Of a DNA stretch of 64,000 bases, positions 40,426 through 50,455 are shown in pieces. The first letter of the stretch is position 1; each line of letters begins with the position of its first letter. The position numbers and the translations under genes were made by a program. The stretch is from positions 343,713 to 407,712 of the forward strand of contig NZ_JAHLKR010000019.1 in assembly GCF_021991875.1 (NCBI RefSeq), read 5' to 3'. The notes under the pieces were generated by a model. It searched no databases. It was not told where the DNA came from and saw only the letters and a list, made by a program, of their open reading frames with translations. Origin of the DNA: Mycetohabitans sp. B8 (GTDB taxonomy: Bacteria; Pseudomonadota; Gammaproteobacteria; Burkholderiales; Burkholderiaceae).

Positions 40426-41991
40426 ATGATCAAGCAAGCGCTTATTTCCGTTTCCGACAAGACAGGCATTGTCGATTTCGCCAAAAGCCTGCATGAGCTC
40501 GGCGTCACCCTGCTGTCCACGGGCGGCACGGCTAGGCTGCTCGCCGACGCGGGCCTGCCGGTCACCGAGGTGGCCGACTACACTGGCTTTCCGGAAATGC
40601 TCGACGGCCGCGTGAAGACGCTGCATCCGAAGGTCCATGGCGGCATACTCGCGCGGCGCGACGTGCCCGCGCACATGGCGGCACTCGAGCAGCATGGAAT
40701 CCCGACAATCGACATGCTCATTGTCAATCTGTATCCGTTCGTGCAAACCGTCGCGAAGGAAAAATGCCCGCTCGACGAAGCCATTGAGAACATCGACATC
40801 GGCGGCCCGACGATGCTGCGCTCGGCGGCGAAGAACCACCGCGACGTGACGGTGGTCGTCGATCCGGCTGACTATGCGGCGGTGCTCGACGAAATGCGAG
40901 CGAACCGCAACACGGTCAGCTACGCGACTCACTTCCGGCTCGCGACTAAGGTGTTTGCGCACACCGCGCAATATGACGGCGCGATCACGAACTATCTGAC
41001 TAGCCTCGGCGAGGACCTGCAGCATGCGACACGCAGCGCGTACCCGGCCACGCTCAATCTGGCCTTCACGAAGGTGCAGGACCTGCGCTACGGTGAGAAC
41101 CCGCACCAGGGCGCAGCGTTCTATCGCGACCTGCAATCTGCCGAAGGCTCGCTGGCCAACTACCGGCAACTGCAGGGCAAGGCACTGTCGTACAACAACA
41201 TCGCTGATGCCGACGCGGCATGGGAATGCGTGAAGACATTCGATGCGCCGGCATGCGTGATCATCAAGCATGCGAACCCGTGTGGCGTGGCCGTGGCGAC
41301 GACGCCGGCCGACGCGTACGCCAAGGCGTTGCAGACCGACCCGACTTCCGCATTCGGCGGCATCATCGCGTTCAATCGCGAAGTCGACGAAACGGCAGCG
41401 CAAGCGGTCGCCAAGCAATTCGTCGAAGTGCTGCTCGCGCCGTCGTTGACCGACGCTGCACGACAGGTGTTCGCCGCGAAGCAGAACGTACGCGTGCTGC
41501 AGGTGCCGCTGGGCAACCCAGCCAACGCGTACGACCTGAAGCGCGTCGGCGGCGGCTTGCTGGTGCAATCGCCGGACACGAAGAACGTGCAGCCGCACGA
41601 GTTGCGCGTGGTCACGAAACGGCATCCGACACCCAAAGAAATGGACGACCTGTTGTTCGCTTGGCGCGTCGCGAAGTTCGTCAAGTCCAATGCAATCGTG
41701 TTTTGCGCGAACGGCATGACGTTAGGTGTCGGCGCGGGTCAGATGAGCCGCGTCGATTCAGCGCGCATCGCCGGCATCAAGGCGCAAAACGCGAAGCTGT
41801 CGTTAACCGGCTCAGCGGTCGCCTCCGACGCGTTCTTCCCGTTCCGCGATGGGCTCGACGTGGTCGTCGCAGCCGGTGCGACCTGTGTGATCCAGCCCGG
41901 CGGCTCGATGCGCGACGACGAAGTGATCGCGGCGGCCGACGAGCACAATGTCGCGATGGTCGTCACCGGCACGCGGCATTTCCGTCATTGA
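40426..41991 (+). CDS. purH: Bifunctional AICAR formyltransferase / IMP cyclohydrolase
   Basis: This 521-residue enzyme catalyses the last two steps of purine synthesis. The N-terminal IMP cyclohydrolase (MGS-like) domain opens [19 protein letters not shown] and has STGGTARLL and [15 protein letters not shown]. The C-terminal transformylase domain has [15 protein letters not shown] and the Lys-His catalytic pair in [14 protein letters not shown] 40426 starts it; upstream sequence in the same frame is the fis end. It follows fis by 67 bases. Confidence 0.97.
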   Translation: MIKQALISVSDKTGIVDFAKSLHELGVTLLSTGGTARLLADAGLPVTEVADYTGFPEMLDGRVKTLHPKVHGGILARRDVPAHMAALEQHGIPTIDMLIVNLYPFVQTVAKEKCPLDEAIENIDIGGPTMLRSAAKNHRDVTVVVDPADYAAVLDEMRANRNTVSYATHFRLATKVFAHTAQYDGAITNYLTSLGEDLQHATRSAYPATLNLAFTKVQDLRYGENPHQGAAFYRDLQSAEGSLANYRQLQGKALSYNNIADADAAWECVKTFDAPACVIIKHANPCGVAVATTPADAYAKALQTDPTSAFGGIIAFNREVDETAAQAVAKQFVEVLLAPSLTDAARQVFAAKQNVRVLQVPLGNPANAYDLKRVGGGLLVQSPDTKNVQPHELRVVTKRHPTPKEMDDLLFAWRVAKFVKSNAIVFCANGMTLGVGAGQMSRVDSARIAGIKAQNAKLSLTGSAVASDAFFPFRDGLDVVVAAGATCVIQPGGSMRDDEVIAAADEHNVAMVVTGTRHFRH

Positions 41992-42052
41992 CGCCCGTGT
42001 GCGCCGCCGCGCCGGCCGCATTGGGACAACGCCAGTCGGTTATAGTGGCGCG

Positions 42053-42595
42053 ATGAGAATACTTGGCATCGATCCGGGCTTGCGCGTCACCGGCTTTGGC
42101 GTCATCGACAAGCACGGACATGCGCTCACCTACGTGACCAGCGGCGTGATTCGTACCGCGGACGCCGATCTGCCGAGCCGCCTGGGCACGATCTTCGATG
42201 GCGTGGCGACGCTGATCCGCGAGCACCGCCCGGATCAGGCCGCGATCGAGAAAGTATTCGTCAACGTCAATCCGCAATCGACGCTGCTACTCGGGCAGGC
42301 GCGCGGCGCGGCGATTTGCGGACTCGTATCGGGCCGCGTACCGGTGGCCGAATACACCGCGCTGCAACTCAAGCAAGCGGTGGTCGGCTACGGGCGCGCG
42401 ACCAAGGACCAGATGCAGCAGATGGTGGTCCGGTTGCTAAACTTGAGCGGCTTGCCCGGCACCGACGCCGCCGACGCGCTCGGCATGGCGATCTGCCACG
42501 CGAACAGCGGCGCGGCGATCAACGCGCTCGGCACGCTCGCGCCGGCATTGACGAAGAAAGGCTATCGTGTGCGACGCGGCCGGCTGATCGGCTAA
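42053..42595 (+). CDS. ruvC: Holliday junction resolvase RuvC
   Basis: This 180-residue endonuclease cuts Holliday junctions. Catalytic acids are in [13 protein letters not shown] (Asp7), AAIEKVFVN (Glu) and [14 protein letters not shown] (two Asp). It leads the ruvC-ruvA-ruvB cluster after purH. Start and length agree with the family. Confidence 0.97.
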   Translation: MRILGIDPGLRVTGFGVIDKHGHALTYVTSGVIRTADADLPSRLGTIFDGVATLIREHRPDQAAIEKVFVNVNPQSTLLLGQARGAAICGLVSGRVPVAEYTALQLKQAVVGYGRATKDQMQQMVVRLLNLSGLPGTDAADALGMAICHANSGAAINALGTLAPALTKKGYRVRRGRLIG

Positions 42596-42657
42596 CCCGG
42601 CGCAGTGTCCACGCCGCGATACGCTACACTCGCGCATCCCCCCTACATTCATTCGCC

Positions 42658-43239
42658 ATGATCGGTCGCATTGCGGGCATCCTGCTCGAGAAAAACCCGC
42701 CTCATCTGCTGGTCGACTGCAACGGCGTCGGCTACGAAGTCGACGTGCCGATGAGCACGTTCTACAACCTTCCAGGCACGGGCGACAAAGTCACGTTGCT
42801 GACTCAACTGATCGTGCGCGAGGACGCGCACCTGCTGTATGGTTTTCTCACGCAGCAAGAGCGGCAGACGTTTCGCGAACTGCTGAAGATCAGCGGCATC
42901 GGAGCGCGCATGGCGCTCGCGGTGCTCTCCGGGATGAGCGTGAGCGATCTTGCGCAAACAGTGACGCTGCAGGATACCGCCCGCCTGACGCGGGTGCCGG
43001 GCATCGGCAAGAAAACCGCCGAGCGACTGTTGCTTGAGTTAAAAGGCAAACTGGGCGCCGACATCGGCGCGGCCGCCTCGGCCGCCTCATCGTCTGACCA
43101 TGCGCCAGACATCCTGCACGCCCTGCTCTCGCTCGGCTATTCCGAGAAGGAGGCGCTTGCCGCGATCAAGAACGTGCCGGCCGGCACCGGTGTGTCGGAC
43201 GGCATCAAGCTTGCTCTGAAGGCATTGTCGAAGGCATGA
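42658..43239 (+). CDS. ruvA: Holliday junction helicase subunit RuvA
   Basis: This 193-residue tetrameric protein binds the four-way junction and loads Ruv[21 protein letters not shown] is the OB-fold start, the two helix-hairpin-helix motifs are around [10 protein letters not shown] and [13 protein letters not shown], and the RuvB-contacting domain III follows a flexible Ala/Ser linker (AAASAASSS). It follows ruvC by 62 bases. Confidence 0.97.
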   Translation: MIGRIAGILLEKNPPHLLVDCNGVGYEVDVPMSTFYNLPGTGDKVTLLTQLIVREDAHLLYGFLTQQERQTFRELLKISGIGARMALAVLSGMSVSDLAQTVTLQDTARLTRVPGIGKKTAERLLLELKGKLGADIGAAASAASSSDHAPDILHALLSLGYSEKEALAAIKNVPAGTGVSDGIKLALKALSKA

Positions 43240-43303
43240 GTCTCACCGGACACAGCACGGCTTGGCAACTGGCATGCCGGCGGCATCGCGGTACAATCAG
43301 CCT

Positions 43304-44365
43304 ATGATCGAAACGGACAAACTCGGCTCGGAGCGCGTCATTGCGGCGACCCCCACTTCGCCCAATGAGGAGGCGCTCGAGCGGGCGCTGCGCCCGCGGC
43401 TGCTGGACGAATATGTGGGGCAAGAAAAGGTTCGCGGGCAACTCGAGATCTTTATTGAAGCGGCAAAGCGCCGCGCGGAAGCGCTCGACCACGTGCTGCT
43501 GTTTGGCCCCCCGGGGCTGGGCAAGACCACGCTCGCACACATCGTTGCCCGGGAAATGGGCGTCAACCTGCGCCAGACGTCTGGGCCGGTGCTCGAACGG
43601 GCCGGCGACCTGGCTGCGCTGCTGACCCATCTCGAGGCGAACGACGTGCTGTTCATCGACGAGATCCACCGGTTGTCGCCGGTCGTCGAGGAAATCCTGT
43701 ACCCAGCGCTCGAAGACTATCAGATCGACATCATGATCGGCGAGGGGCCGGCCGCGCGCAGCGTCAAGCTAGACCTGCACCCGTTCACGCTGGTGGGGGC
43801 CACGACCCGCGCCGGCATGCTGACCAACCCGTTGCGAGACCGCTTTGGTATCGTCGCCCGACTCGAATTCTATACCGCGGGCGAACTGGCGCGGATCGTC
43901 GAGCGTTCGGCCCACCTGCTTGGCGCGCAGATCGAGTCCGAAGGCGCGCTGGAGATTGCGCGGCGCTCGCGCGGCACGCCACGGATCGCGAACCGGTTGC
44001 TGCGTCGCGTGCGAGACTATGCCGAGGTCAAGTCCGACGGCCGCATCACGGCGACGACGGCCGATGCGGCGCTGGCGATGCTCGATGTCGACCCGGTCGG
44101 CTTCGATTTAATGGATCGCAAGCTGCTGGAGGCCATCCTGCACAAGTTCGATGGCGGCCCGGTGGGCCTGGACAACCTGGCCGCCGCGATCGGCGAGGAG
44201 CGCGACACCATCGAGGACGTGATTGAGCCTTATCTGATCCAGCAGGGCTATCTACAACGCACGCCGCGCGGACGCGTCGCGACGCTGCTCGCCTATCGCC
44301 ACTTCGGCCTTGCGGCGCCGGATGCGGGACCGATCCGCGACCTGTGGAACACCAGCAGCGAATAG
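43304..44365 (+). CDS. ruvB: Holliday junction branch-migration motor RuvB
   Basis: This 353-residue AAA+ ATPase drives branch migration with RuvA. Walker A is [15 protein letters not shown], Walker B is [11 protein letters not shown], sensor 1 is [18 protein letters not shown], and a winged-helix C-terminal domain includes [14 protein letters not shown] 43304 gives the normal start [13 protein letters not shown]. It ends the ruvCAB cluster. Confidence 0.97.
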   Translation: MIETDKLGSERVIAATPTSPNEEALERALRPRLLDEYVGQEKVRGQLEIFIEAAKRRAEALDHVLLFGPPGLGKTTLAHIVAREMGVNLRQTSGPVLERAGDLAALLTHLEANDVLFIDEIHRLSPVVEEILYPALEDYQIDIMIGEGPAARSVKLDLHPFTLVGATTRAGMLTNPLRDRFGIVARLEFYTAGELARIVERSAHLLGAQIESEGALEIARRSRGTPRIANRLLRRVRDYAEVKSDGRITATTADAALAMLDVDPVGFDLMDRKLLEAILHKFDGGPVGLDNLAAAIGEERDTIEDVIEPYLIQQGYLQRTPRGRVATLLAYRHFGLAAPDAGPIRDLWNTSSE

Positions 44366-44398
44366 CCGATCTGCGCAATACGCCTCTGCGGGCTAGCC

Positions 44399-44635
44399 GA
44401 CGACATACTGAATCGACTGCGCCGGCGCATGGCAACCGGCGTCACTTAGCTCACGAGCGGCAAAGGCCCTGTGCTCAGCTATTCGTCGCCGCCGGGCGAT
44501 CCGGGGCTATTCGGCCCGCAGGCAGTGTGCTGCTGGACAGTGCATGCCGACTTCATGTCGATGATGATTGGCGGCATCAGCGCATTGTTGCTACAGGCAT
44601 TGCATCCGCTGGTGTGCTTAATCACTCGAGTCATA
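44399..44635 (+). pseudogene. DUF2236 (MpaB-like oxygenase) gene remnant
   Basis: The readable core YSSPPGDPGLFGPQAV...VHADFMSMMIGGISALLLQALHPL (frame of 44471) matches the N-terminal signature of DUF2236/MpaB proteins. An in-frame TAG at about 44448 lies just upstream, and after HPLV the sense shifts frame (AGVLNHSS, compare AGVWDHSNF in intact homologues) and then stops. The remaining two-thirds of the gene is missing, replaced by the end of dtd. It is therefore a 5' relic. Confidence 0.78.
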
Positions 44636-45092
44636 CGGCCGGCACGCGCAGCCAGAAGGTCACCGGACCCTCATTGACCAACGATACCTGCATCGCGGCG
44701 CCAAATTCACCAGTCTGGACGATAGGATGCTGCTGCCGCGCACGGGCGACGAAATAGTCGTACAACCGCCTGCCTTCGTCCGGTGGCGCGGCGGGGGTGA
44801 AGCTAGGACGCAAGCCGCTATTCGTATCAGCTGCCAGCGTGAACTGCGACACGATCAACAAGCCGCCCGCGCCGCCGGCACCATCGATGTTCTGCACGGA
44901 CAGGTTCATCCGGCCCTGGGTATCGCTGAATACGCGATAGCCAAGCAACTTGTTGAGCAGCTTGTCCGCCGTGGCCTCGCAGTCGCCGCGTTCCGCGCAG
45001 ACCAGCGCGAGCAGCCCGGGGCCGATCGCGCCGATCACCCGCGCATCGACTTGCACGCTGGCTCGCGCGACCCGCTGGATCAATGCGATCAA
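44631..45092 (-). CDS. dtd: D-aminoacyl-tRNA deacylase
   Basis: This 153-residue enzyme hydrolyses D-amino acids mischarged on t[19 protein letters not shown] is the usual opening, SQFTLAADT holds the SQ motif, and NEGPVTFWL near the end is the Gly-cisPro (GPVT) motif that gives chiral selectivity. It follows tyrS on the minus strand after 45 bases. Its 3' end abuts the DUF2236 remnant. Confidence 0.95.
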   Translation of the reverse strand: MIALIQRVARASVQVDARVIGAIGPGLLALVCAERGDCEATADKLLNKLLGYRVFSDTQGRMNLSVQNIDGAGGAGGLLIVSQFTLAADTNSGLRPSFTPAAPPDEGRRLYDYFVARARQQHPIVQTGEFGAAMQVSLVNEGPVTFWLRVPAV

Positions 45093-45137
45093 TGCAAGTC
45101 CTCGCTATGGTTCGGTTGTCGTCAGGTTGCCGCTGCA

Positions 45138-46382
45138 CTAAGCGTGCAGTGTCACGCGCGCAAAGCGCCGCTTGCCGACCTGCACGACATACACGCCTGC
45201 CTCGAGCTTCAGCCCTTTGTCGGTGATCGTCGTACCGTCGATCTTCACGCCGGACTGTTCGATGTTGCGCAATGCCTCGCTGGTGGACGGCACCAGGCCA
45301 GCTTGCTTAAGCAATTGCCCGATCGGCAGCGGCGCGCCACGCAACGCAATCTCCGGAATATTGTCAGGCACTCCGCCCCTCGCACGATGATTGAAATCCT
45401 CCAGCGCGCGCTGCGCGTCGGCCTGCGAGTGGAAACGAGCGACGATTTCCTGTGCGAGCAGCACCTTCAACTCGCGCGGGTTGCGGCCAGCCTGCGTCTG
45501 CCGCTTGAAGTCTGCAATCTCCTCGAGACTGCGGAACGAGAGCAACTCAAAGTAACGCCACATCAGCGTGTCCGAGATGCTCATTAGCTTGCCGAACATG
45601 TCGGACGGCTTCTCGCTGATGCCGACATAGTTATTCTTGGACTTGGACATCTTATCGACGCCATCCAACCCTTCGAGCAGCGGCATCGTCAGGATGCACT
45701 GCGGCTCCTGGCCATACTGCTTCTGCAACTCACGGCCCACGAGCAAATTGAACTTTTGATCGGTGCCGCCCAACTCGAGATCCGATTGCAGCGCGACCGA
45801 GTCATATCCCTGCATCAGCGGATACAGGAACTCATGAATCGAGATTGGCACGCCGCCCTGGAACCGTTTGGTAAAGTCGTCGCGCTCGAGCATCCGCGCC
45901 ACGGTGTAGCGTGACGCGAGCTTGATCATGCCGTCAGCGCCCAGCGGCATTGACCATTCGCTGTTGTAGCGGATCTCTGTCTTTTCACGATCAAGCACCA
46001 GCGCGGCCTGTTCAAAATAAGTCTTCGCATTGGCCTCGATTTGCTCGCGCGTGAGCGGCGGACGCGTCTGGTTGCGCCCGGACGGATCACCGATCAACGA
46101 CGTGAAGTCGCCGATCAAGAAAATAACGGTATGGCCCAGGTCCTGCAACTGGCGCATCTTGTTGAGCACCACGGTGTGCCCGATGTGGATGTCCGGCGCG
46201 GTCGGGTCGAGCCCGAGCTTGATGCGCAATGGCTTACCGGTTTGCGCGCTCCTTGCCAGTTTCTGCGCAAACTCATCCTCGATCAGCAACTCGTCGCAAC
46301 CACGACGTGCTATCGTCAGCGCGGCACGGACTTCATCGGTAATGGGCAGGGACGGCACGGCAACGCTGGACTCGGTACTCAT
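45138..46382 (-). CDS. tyrS: Tyrosyl-tRNA synthetase
   Basis: This 414-residue class I synthetase has its HIGH motif in [20 protein letters not shown], the KMSKS loop in [16 protein letters not shown], and a C-terminal S4 domain (about 345-410). ATG 46382 ([13 protein letters not shown]) is preferred; an in-frame GTG at 46400 is possible. It is divergent from the M23 peptidase gene and upstream of dtd. Confidence 0.97.
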   Translation of the reverse strand: MSTESSVAVPSLPITDEVRAALTIARRGCDELLIEDEFAQKLARSAQTGKPLRIKLGLDPTAPDIHIGHTVVLNKMRQLQDLGHTVIFLIGDFTSLIGDPSGRNQTRPPLTREQIEANAKTYFEQAALVLDREKTEIRYNSEWSMPLGADGMIKLASRYTVARMLERDDFTKRFQGGVPISIHEFLYPLMQGYDSVALQSDLELGGTDQKFNLLVGRELQKQYGQEPQCILTMPLLEGLDGVDKMSKSKNNYVGISEKPSDMFGKLMSISDTLMWRYFELLSFRSLEEIADFKRQTQAGRNPRELKVLLAQEIVARFHSQADAQRALEDFNHRARGGVPDNIPEIALRGAPLPIGQLLKQAGLVPSTSEALRNIEQSGVKIDGTTITDKGLKLEAGVYVVQVGKRRFARVTLHA

Positions 46383-46520
46383 CAGGGGGGAACTTTTCAC
46401 GAAACTGTCATCGAATCACGAGCGGCACGGCGATGCTCGTCACGCGCCGCACCTCGCAACCCTGCCTCGAACCACCCTCAAGGCCGTCGCTTTTCTCGTG
46501 CAAGAACTGGATTTTACGTG

Positions 46521-47774
46521 ATGTGGTACTGCTTCCGGCAGGTTTTTGCACTCGCGCGCAGCAACATCGTATCGCTGCGTCACTTCGTCGTACGACGCCA
46601 TCAGACGATCATTCACCCGATCGCCACCGCGTCCGTGAACTTGAGCGTGACGATCGCACGCACGATCCCGTACGCTCCCGCCGTGGTATCTGCGCTCGCA
46701 ATACCAGCACATTCGGCATACACGTCGGCGCGCTCAGCAGCCACGCAAGCCCAAGTCAACAGCAGCATGTTGCGCGCCATCAGTTGGCGCAGCACGGCGC
46801 TGGGCCCGTATGGCGATTACGTGGCCGCCGCGCTAGCCGCTTCCGCGCCGTCAGCCAGCGCCGCCACCGGAACATCCGCCGCGGGACATCCGCCCCAAGC
46901 AGCCGGCGCGCTGTCAGGTGCCAGCCCACTACGGCTGGACGAGCCAGACCGTACTGCCGCCCCATACGAGCGCGTGCTCTGCGGCGCGCTCGACAGCCGG
47001 TTCGCCAGCGCGATGCGGCAAGCAGGCGTACTGAGCAGCTCGATCGACGCAGCACTCGACGCGCTGCCGGCCATGCGCGCGTTGGCCGGCCCGTTGCGCG
47101 GACAGCGCTACCGCGCGCTGCTGGGCGCAGCGGGGGGCGAATCATCCCGTACTCGACGTATCCTCGTCCTCGAGGTCCATGCCGTCGGCACCGCGCCCAT
47201 TCGCGCCATTTGGTACCGTCCGCCGGGCAAGCTCGGCGGCGGCTTCTATGCCGCCAACGGGCACTCCCTGCAGCGCGGGCTTGATCCGCGTCCCGTTGCC
47301 AGCGCTCGACTGTCGTCGCGCTTCGGCGACCGCGTGCATCCCATTACCGGACGCCGCGCGTTTCACGGTGGCGTGGATTGGGCCGCGCCGCGCGGCACGC
47401 CAGTGCGGGCAAGCGGAGCCGGCACTGTCGCATTCGCGGGGTGGCGACACGGGTATGGCAAGACGGTCGTGGTACGCCATGCTCAACACTATGAGACCGT
47501 GTATGCCCACCTGTCGCGAACCCCACCGAAACTGAAAGCGGGTGCGAAAATCGCGCGCGGCGACGTGATCGGCTACGTTGGCAGCACCGGCTGGGCGACC
47601 GGCCCGCACCTGCACTATGAGGTACGGCACCAGGGCCGCCATGTGAATCCACTCGCAGCCTCAGTCGGGAAGCCCACGTCGTTGCATGGCGCCACGCTAC
47701 ACGCGTTCGAGCGGTATTCGGCCAATTTTTCAATCGACGGCGGGGTCCTGCCGCCGCGCGTCGCATCACAATGA
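46521..47774 (+). CDS. M23-family peptidoglycan endopeptidase
   Basis: A 417-residue protein with a hydrophobic N-terminal anchor (about 40-65, followed by low complexity) and a C-terminal LytM/M23 domain. RRAFHGGVDWAAPRGTPV gives the zinc-binding HxxxD, and GPHLHYEVRHQGRHVNP the HxH site, so the enzyme should be active. Other signs are GYGKTVVVRHAQHYETVYAH and GYVGSTGWATGPH. It cuts cell-wall cross-links and is normally paired with tyrS (divergent) and anmK. ATG 46521 is assumed, with no visible ribosome-binding site; the frame is open upstream over tyrS. Confidence 0.87.
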   Translation: MWYCFRQVFALARSNIVSLRHFVVRRHQTIIHPIATASVNLSVTIARTIPYAPAVVSALAIPAHSAYTSARSAATQAQVNSSMLRAISWRSTALGPYGDYVAAALAASAPSASAATGTSAAGHPPQAAGALSGASPLRLDEPDRTAAPYERVLCGALDSRFASAMRQAGVLSSSIDAALDALPAMRALAGPLRGQRYRALLGAAGGESSRTRRILVLEVHAVGTAPIRAIWYRPPGKLGGGFYAANGHSLQRGLDPRPVASARLSSRFGDRVHPITGRRAFHGGVDWAAPRGTPVRASGAGTVAFAGWRHGYGKTVVVRHAQHYETVYAHLSRTPPKLKAGAKIARGDVIGYVGSTGWATGPHLHYEVRHQGRHVNPLAASVGKPTSLHGATLHAFERYSANFSIDGGVLPPRVASQ

Positions 47775-47867
47775 CAGACGTCCTGCCGCTGCACGCCACA
47801 TCACCATGGCGGCAATGCGGCCGTGCCGTGCCGCGTCGATCATGCGCGCTAGCCATCGGGCCGACGC

Positions 47868-47899
47868 ATCACTCAAAGCTATCGGAAGCTTTGGGTGAT
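47868..47899 (+). promoter_or_regulatory. RNA hairpin covering the anmK start codon
   Basis: ATCACTCAAAGCT (47868-47880) pairs with AGCTTTGGGTGAT (47887-47899) through a six-base loop, 13 pairs with one G-T wobble. The 3' arm contains the GTG at 47895 taken as the anmK start. It could hide the start codon or be the relic of a terminator for the peptidase gene, though no T-run follows. Confidence 0.5.
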
Positions 47900-48590
47900 A
47901 CAACCTTGCGCCGAACACAACGACGGCCACACGCCTTCACAACGGGCGCACGATGCCGACGGGCTGTATATCGGCCTGATGTCCGGCACGAGCATGGGCG
48001 GTGTCGCCGGCGTGATCGTCGACTTTACGCAAGGCCGGCCCCAGGTCCGTGCCGAGGCCTTCGTCAGCTTGCCGCCCGAGTTGCGCGACACGTTGTTCGC
48101 GTTGCAGAGCCCGGAGGATAACGAAGTACACCGCGAGGCTCATGCCGCCAACGCGTTGGCGGCACGCTATGCGGCGTACTGCCACGCGCTGCAGACCCGC
48201 GCACGGGTATCGGCCGGGGACGTGCGCGCCATCGGCGTGCACGGACAGACGATTAGGCACCGCCCCGAACTCGGCTATACGCGGCAGATCAACAATCCGG
48301 CGTTGCTAGCGGAGCTGACCGGTATCGACGTCGTCGCCGATTTCCGCTCTCGCGACGTGGCAGTGGGCGGCCATGCCGCCCCGCTCGTGCCAGCGTTTCA
48401 TGCGGCAATGTTCGTGCACGAGCACGAGACCCGCGTGGTGTGCAATCTCGGGGGTATTGCCTCCCATCAAGTCGAGGCGCTGGCGTTCGCATGGCTGGCG
48501 ATGCGCCACGTTGCACGCCTGCCCGGCAACTTGCCAACTGTCACCGGTGTCGCTGGCGAGCGCGTACTCGGCGCGTTGTATCCACGCTAA
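47895..48590 (+). pseudogene. anmK: anmK with large internal deletion (anhydro-N-acetylmuramic acid kinase)
   Basis: The frame is open (231 residues), but AnmK proteins are about 370-385. The N-terminal ATP-binding part is present ([52 protein letters not shown]) and the extreme C-terminus is present ([20 protein letters not shown] to VLGALYPR). VVCNLGGIA is joined directly to [11 protein letters not shown], so about 140 residues holding the rest of the sugar site and the second half of the kinase fold are gone. The GTSMDG motif also reads GTSMGG, losing a conserved aspartate. The deletion is in frame, so a stable but inactive protein could still be made. Start GTG 47895 is uncertain. Confidence 0.85.
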
Positions 48591-48742
48591 GCCGTGCCGC
48601 TCGCGCGCGGCCCTCGACGGCATGCGTCAGCGACGGTGTGCAAACAACAACGGGGGCTGATCCGCCCCCGCAGTGAGCCGGCTCATGAACGGTCACCCGA
48701 CTGATTTCGGTAAAATGCGCTTACATTTCGATCAATGTACGC

Positions 48743-49108
48743 TTACACCGAGAACGACGAGCCGCAGCCACAAGTGGTGGTCGCGTTCGGGTTTTTGATC
48801 ACGAATTGCGCGCCGTTCAAATCGTCCTTGTAGTCGATTTCCGCGCCCAACAGGTACTGATAGCTCATTGAGTCGATCAACAACTGGACGCCATTTTTAT
48901 CCATCACCGTGTCGTCCTCGTTGACTTCCTCGTCAAACGTAAAGCCGTATTGAAATCCCGAGCAGCCGCCACCTTGTACAAACACGCGCAGCTTCAGTTC
49001 CGGATTACCTTCTTCATCGATCAGCTGTTTGACCTTGTCAGCGGCGGCGTCCGTGAAAACGAGCGGGGCCGGCATCTCGGTCACAACGGTGTCAGTCACA
49101 GCGTTCAT
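48743..49108 (-). CDS. erpA: Iron-sulfur cluster insertion protein ErpA
   Basis: This 121-residue A-type carrier delivers Fe-S clusters to apoproteins such as those of isoprenoid synthesis. The three cluster cysteines are in [13 protein letters not shown] and [20 protein letters not shown] directly precedes ATG 49108. It is on the same strand as rplM-rpsI but beyond their terminator, so it has its own promoter in the AT-rich 49110-49165. Confidence 0.96.
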   Translation of the reverse strand: MNAVTDTVVTEMPAPLVFTDAAADKVKQLIDEEGNPELKLRVFVQGGGCSGFQYGFTFDEEVNEDDTVMDKNGVQLLIDSMSYQYLLGAEIDYKDDLNGAQFVIKNPNATTTCGCGSSFSV

Positions 49109-49164
49109 CGAGTTCTCCAAAAATGCCTTCAATATTATTTTAGGACTGTTCTGAATATTGTGCC

Positions 49165-49223
49165 GAAGGCCCTGAAACCAACAGGGACTTGCACCCGCAG
49201 GCGTGCCCTCATGCTGGGCGCAC
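49165..49223 (-). mobile_element. Probable group II intron 5'-end remnant
   Basis: On the minus strand the segment beginning at 49223 reads GTGCGCCCAGCATGAGGGCA and continues with GCGGGTGCAAGTCCCTGTTG. This is the conserved 5' end and early domain I pattern of bacterial group II introns (GUGCGCCCAGCAUGGG...GGGUGCAAGUCC). The similarity fades after about 60 bases; no domain V or maturase is present. It starts four bases after the T-run of the rpsI terminator, the classic insertion position of class C introns. I take it as a truncated scar. Confidence 0.55.
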
Positions 49224-49227
49224 CAAG

Positions 49228-49261
49228 AAAAAACCGCGGATCGGCCGATCCGCGGTTTTTT
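49228..49261. terminator. Bidirectional intrinsic terminator after rpsI
   Basis: The palindrome CCGCGGATCGGCCGATCCGCGG (49234-49255) is flanked by six A on the left and six T on the right, so it can terminate in both directions. It lies 61 bases beyond the rpsI stop (minus strand). Confidence 0.93.
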
Positions 49262-49322
49262 GCACGATGCCGGACCCGCAGGTGAACCTGCGTGCCACTC
49301 CATCGCGATGCACGCGCTTCGC

Positions 49323-49715
49323 TTAACGCTTGGAGAACTGCTTGCGACGACGCGCCTTGTGCAAACCTACCTTCTTACGCTCGACTTCACGCGCATCGCG
49401 CGTCACGAAGCCAGCGTTCGACAGCGTCGGCTTCAGCGTCGCATCGTAGTCGATCAACGCACGGGTGATACCGTGACGTACGGCGCCAGCCTGGCCGGTT
49501 TCGCCGCCACCAGTCACGTTGACCTTGATGTCGAACGTGTTCGCGTGGTTCACCAGATCCAGCGGCTGACGCACGATCATCAGCGACGTCTCACGCGAGA
49601 AGTAGTCGGCGATGGGCTTACCGTTGACGATGATGTCGCCCTTGCCAGCCTTGATAAACACGCGAGCCACTGCGCTCTTGCGGCGGCCAGTACCGTAGTT
49701 CCAATTTCCGATCAT
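49323..49715 (-). CDS. rpsI: 30S ribosomal protein S9 (uS9)
   Basis: This 130-residue small-subunit protein reaches the P-site tRNA with its basic tail. [20 protein letters not shown] and the terminal [14 protein letters not shown] are diagnostic. It follows rplM after 12 bases in the usual rplM-rpsI operon and ends before a strong terminator. Confidence 0.98.
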   Translation of the reverse strand: MIGNWNYGTGRRKSAVARVFIKAGKGDIIVNGKPIADYFSRETSLMIVRQPLDLVNHANTFDIKVNVTGGGETGQAGAVRHGITRALIDYDATLKPTLSNAGFVTRDAREVERKKVGLHKARRRKQFSKR

Positions 49716-49727
49716 CTGACTGATTCC

Positions 49728-50156
49728 TTAGAGCTCGAGCGCCTTCGGTTGTTGCGCGGTGTGCGGGTGCGTCGCGTCCGCGTAGACCTTCAGCTTCTTG
49801 ATCATCGCGTAGCCGAGCGGGCCCTTAGGCAGCATGCCCTTGACGGCCTTCTCGAGTGCACGGCCCGGAAAACGCTCCTGCATCTTGCCAAAAGTCGTTT
49901 CATAGATGCCGCCCGGATAGCCCGAGTGACGGTAGTACTTCTTGTCGGTCGTCTTGTTGCCGGTAACCTTCAGCTTGCCGGCATTGACGACGATGATGAA
50001 ATCGCCGGTATCGACGTGCGGCGTGAACTCCGGCTTGTGCTTGCCGCGAAGGCGGCGTGCCACTTCGCTGGCGACACGGCCGAGGACCTTGTCCGTCGCG
50101 TCAATCACGTACCATTCGCGCTTCACCTCGTGGGCTTTGGCGGAAAACGTCTTCAT
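49728..50156 (-). CDS. rplM: 50S ribosomal protein L13 (uL13)
   Basis: This 142-residue early-assembly large-subunit protein begins [20 protein letters not shown] and contains [18 protein letters not shown] and [20 protein letters not shown]. It is first gene of the rplM-rpsI operon. An AT-rich stretch on the minus strand at about 50255-50285 may hold its promoter. Confidence 0.98.
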   Translation of the reverse strand: MKTFSAKAHEVKREWYVIDATDKVLGRVASEVARRLRGKHKPEFTPHVDTGDFIIVVNAGKLKVTGNKTTDKKYYRHSGYPGGIYETTFGKMQERFPGRALEKAVKGMLPKGPLGYAMIKKLKVYADATHPHTAQQPKALEL

Positions 50157-50327
50157 GATCGATCCAAATGAGATGCTCTGCCCTTCTGTGGTCCTGCTTG
50201 TGGATGCGCGTCATGGCGCGGTGCAGGCTCTCCCTGATTCTTCTTCCGCGGGCATTTTCGGAAAAGCTTTTAATTGTAAATGGTTTTTAGGCCTGGCGCT
50301 ACTCTAGCCCTAGCCTAAATAACGACG

Positions 50328-50419
50328 AAAAAAAACCCGAACCAATGTTCGGGTTCAATCCACCAAAGGAGGCAGGTGGAGGAGACAAGCAAAGGTTGAG
50401 CAAGCGTGCATCAACCAAT
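50328..50419 (-). ncRNA. Candidate small RNA with its own promoter and terminator
   Basis: On the minus strand TTGCAG (50455-50450) and TATAAT (50432-50427) stand exactly 17 bases apart, giving a predicted start at about 50419. About 65 bases later the arms AACCCGAAC (50355-50347) and GTTCGGGTT (50342-50334) close on a four-base loop, followed by six more T to 50328: a textbook terminator. The 92-base product contains pyrimidine-rich anti-Shine-Dalgarno stretches (CTCCTCCACC, GCCTCC) that could base-pair with mRNA leaders. No good reading frame fits. It is upstream of and co-directional with rplM but should terminate before it. Confidence 0.6.
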
Positions 50420-50426
50420 GGGGAGC

Positions 50427-50455
50427 ATTATAGGGCTTACGCTGATAAGCTGCAA
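50427..50455 (-). promoter_or_regulatory. Promoter of the candidate small RNA
   Basis: A perfect -10 hexamer (TATAAT) with a 17-base spacer and a 4/6 -35 (TTGCAG), read on the minus strand. It is one of the best sigma-70 matches in the window and is not placed to serve any plus-strand gene. Confidence 0.65.
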
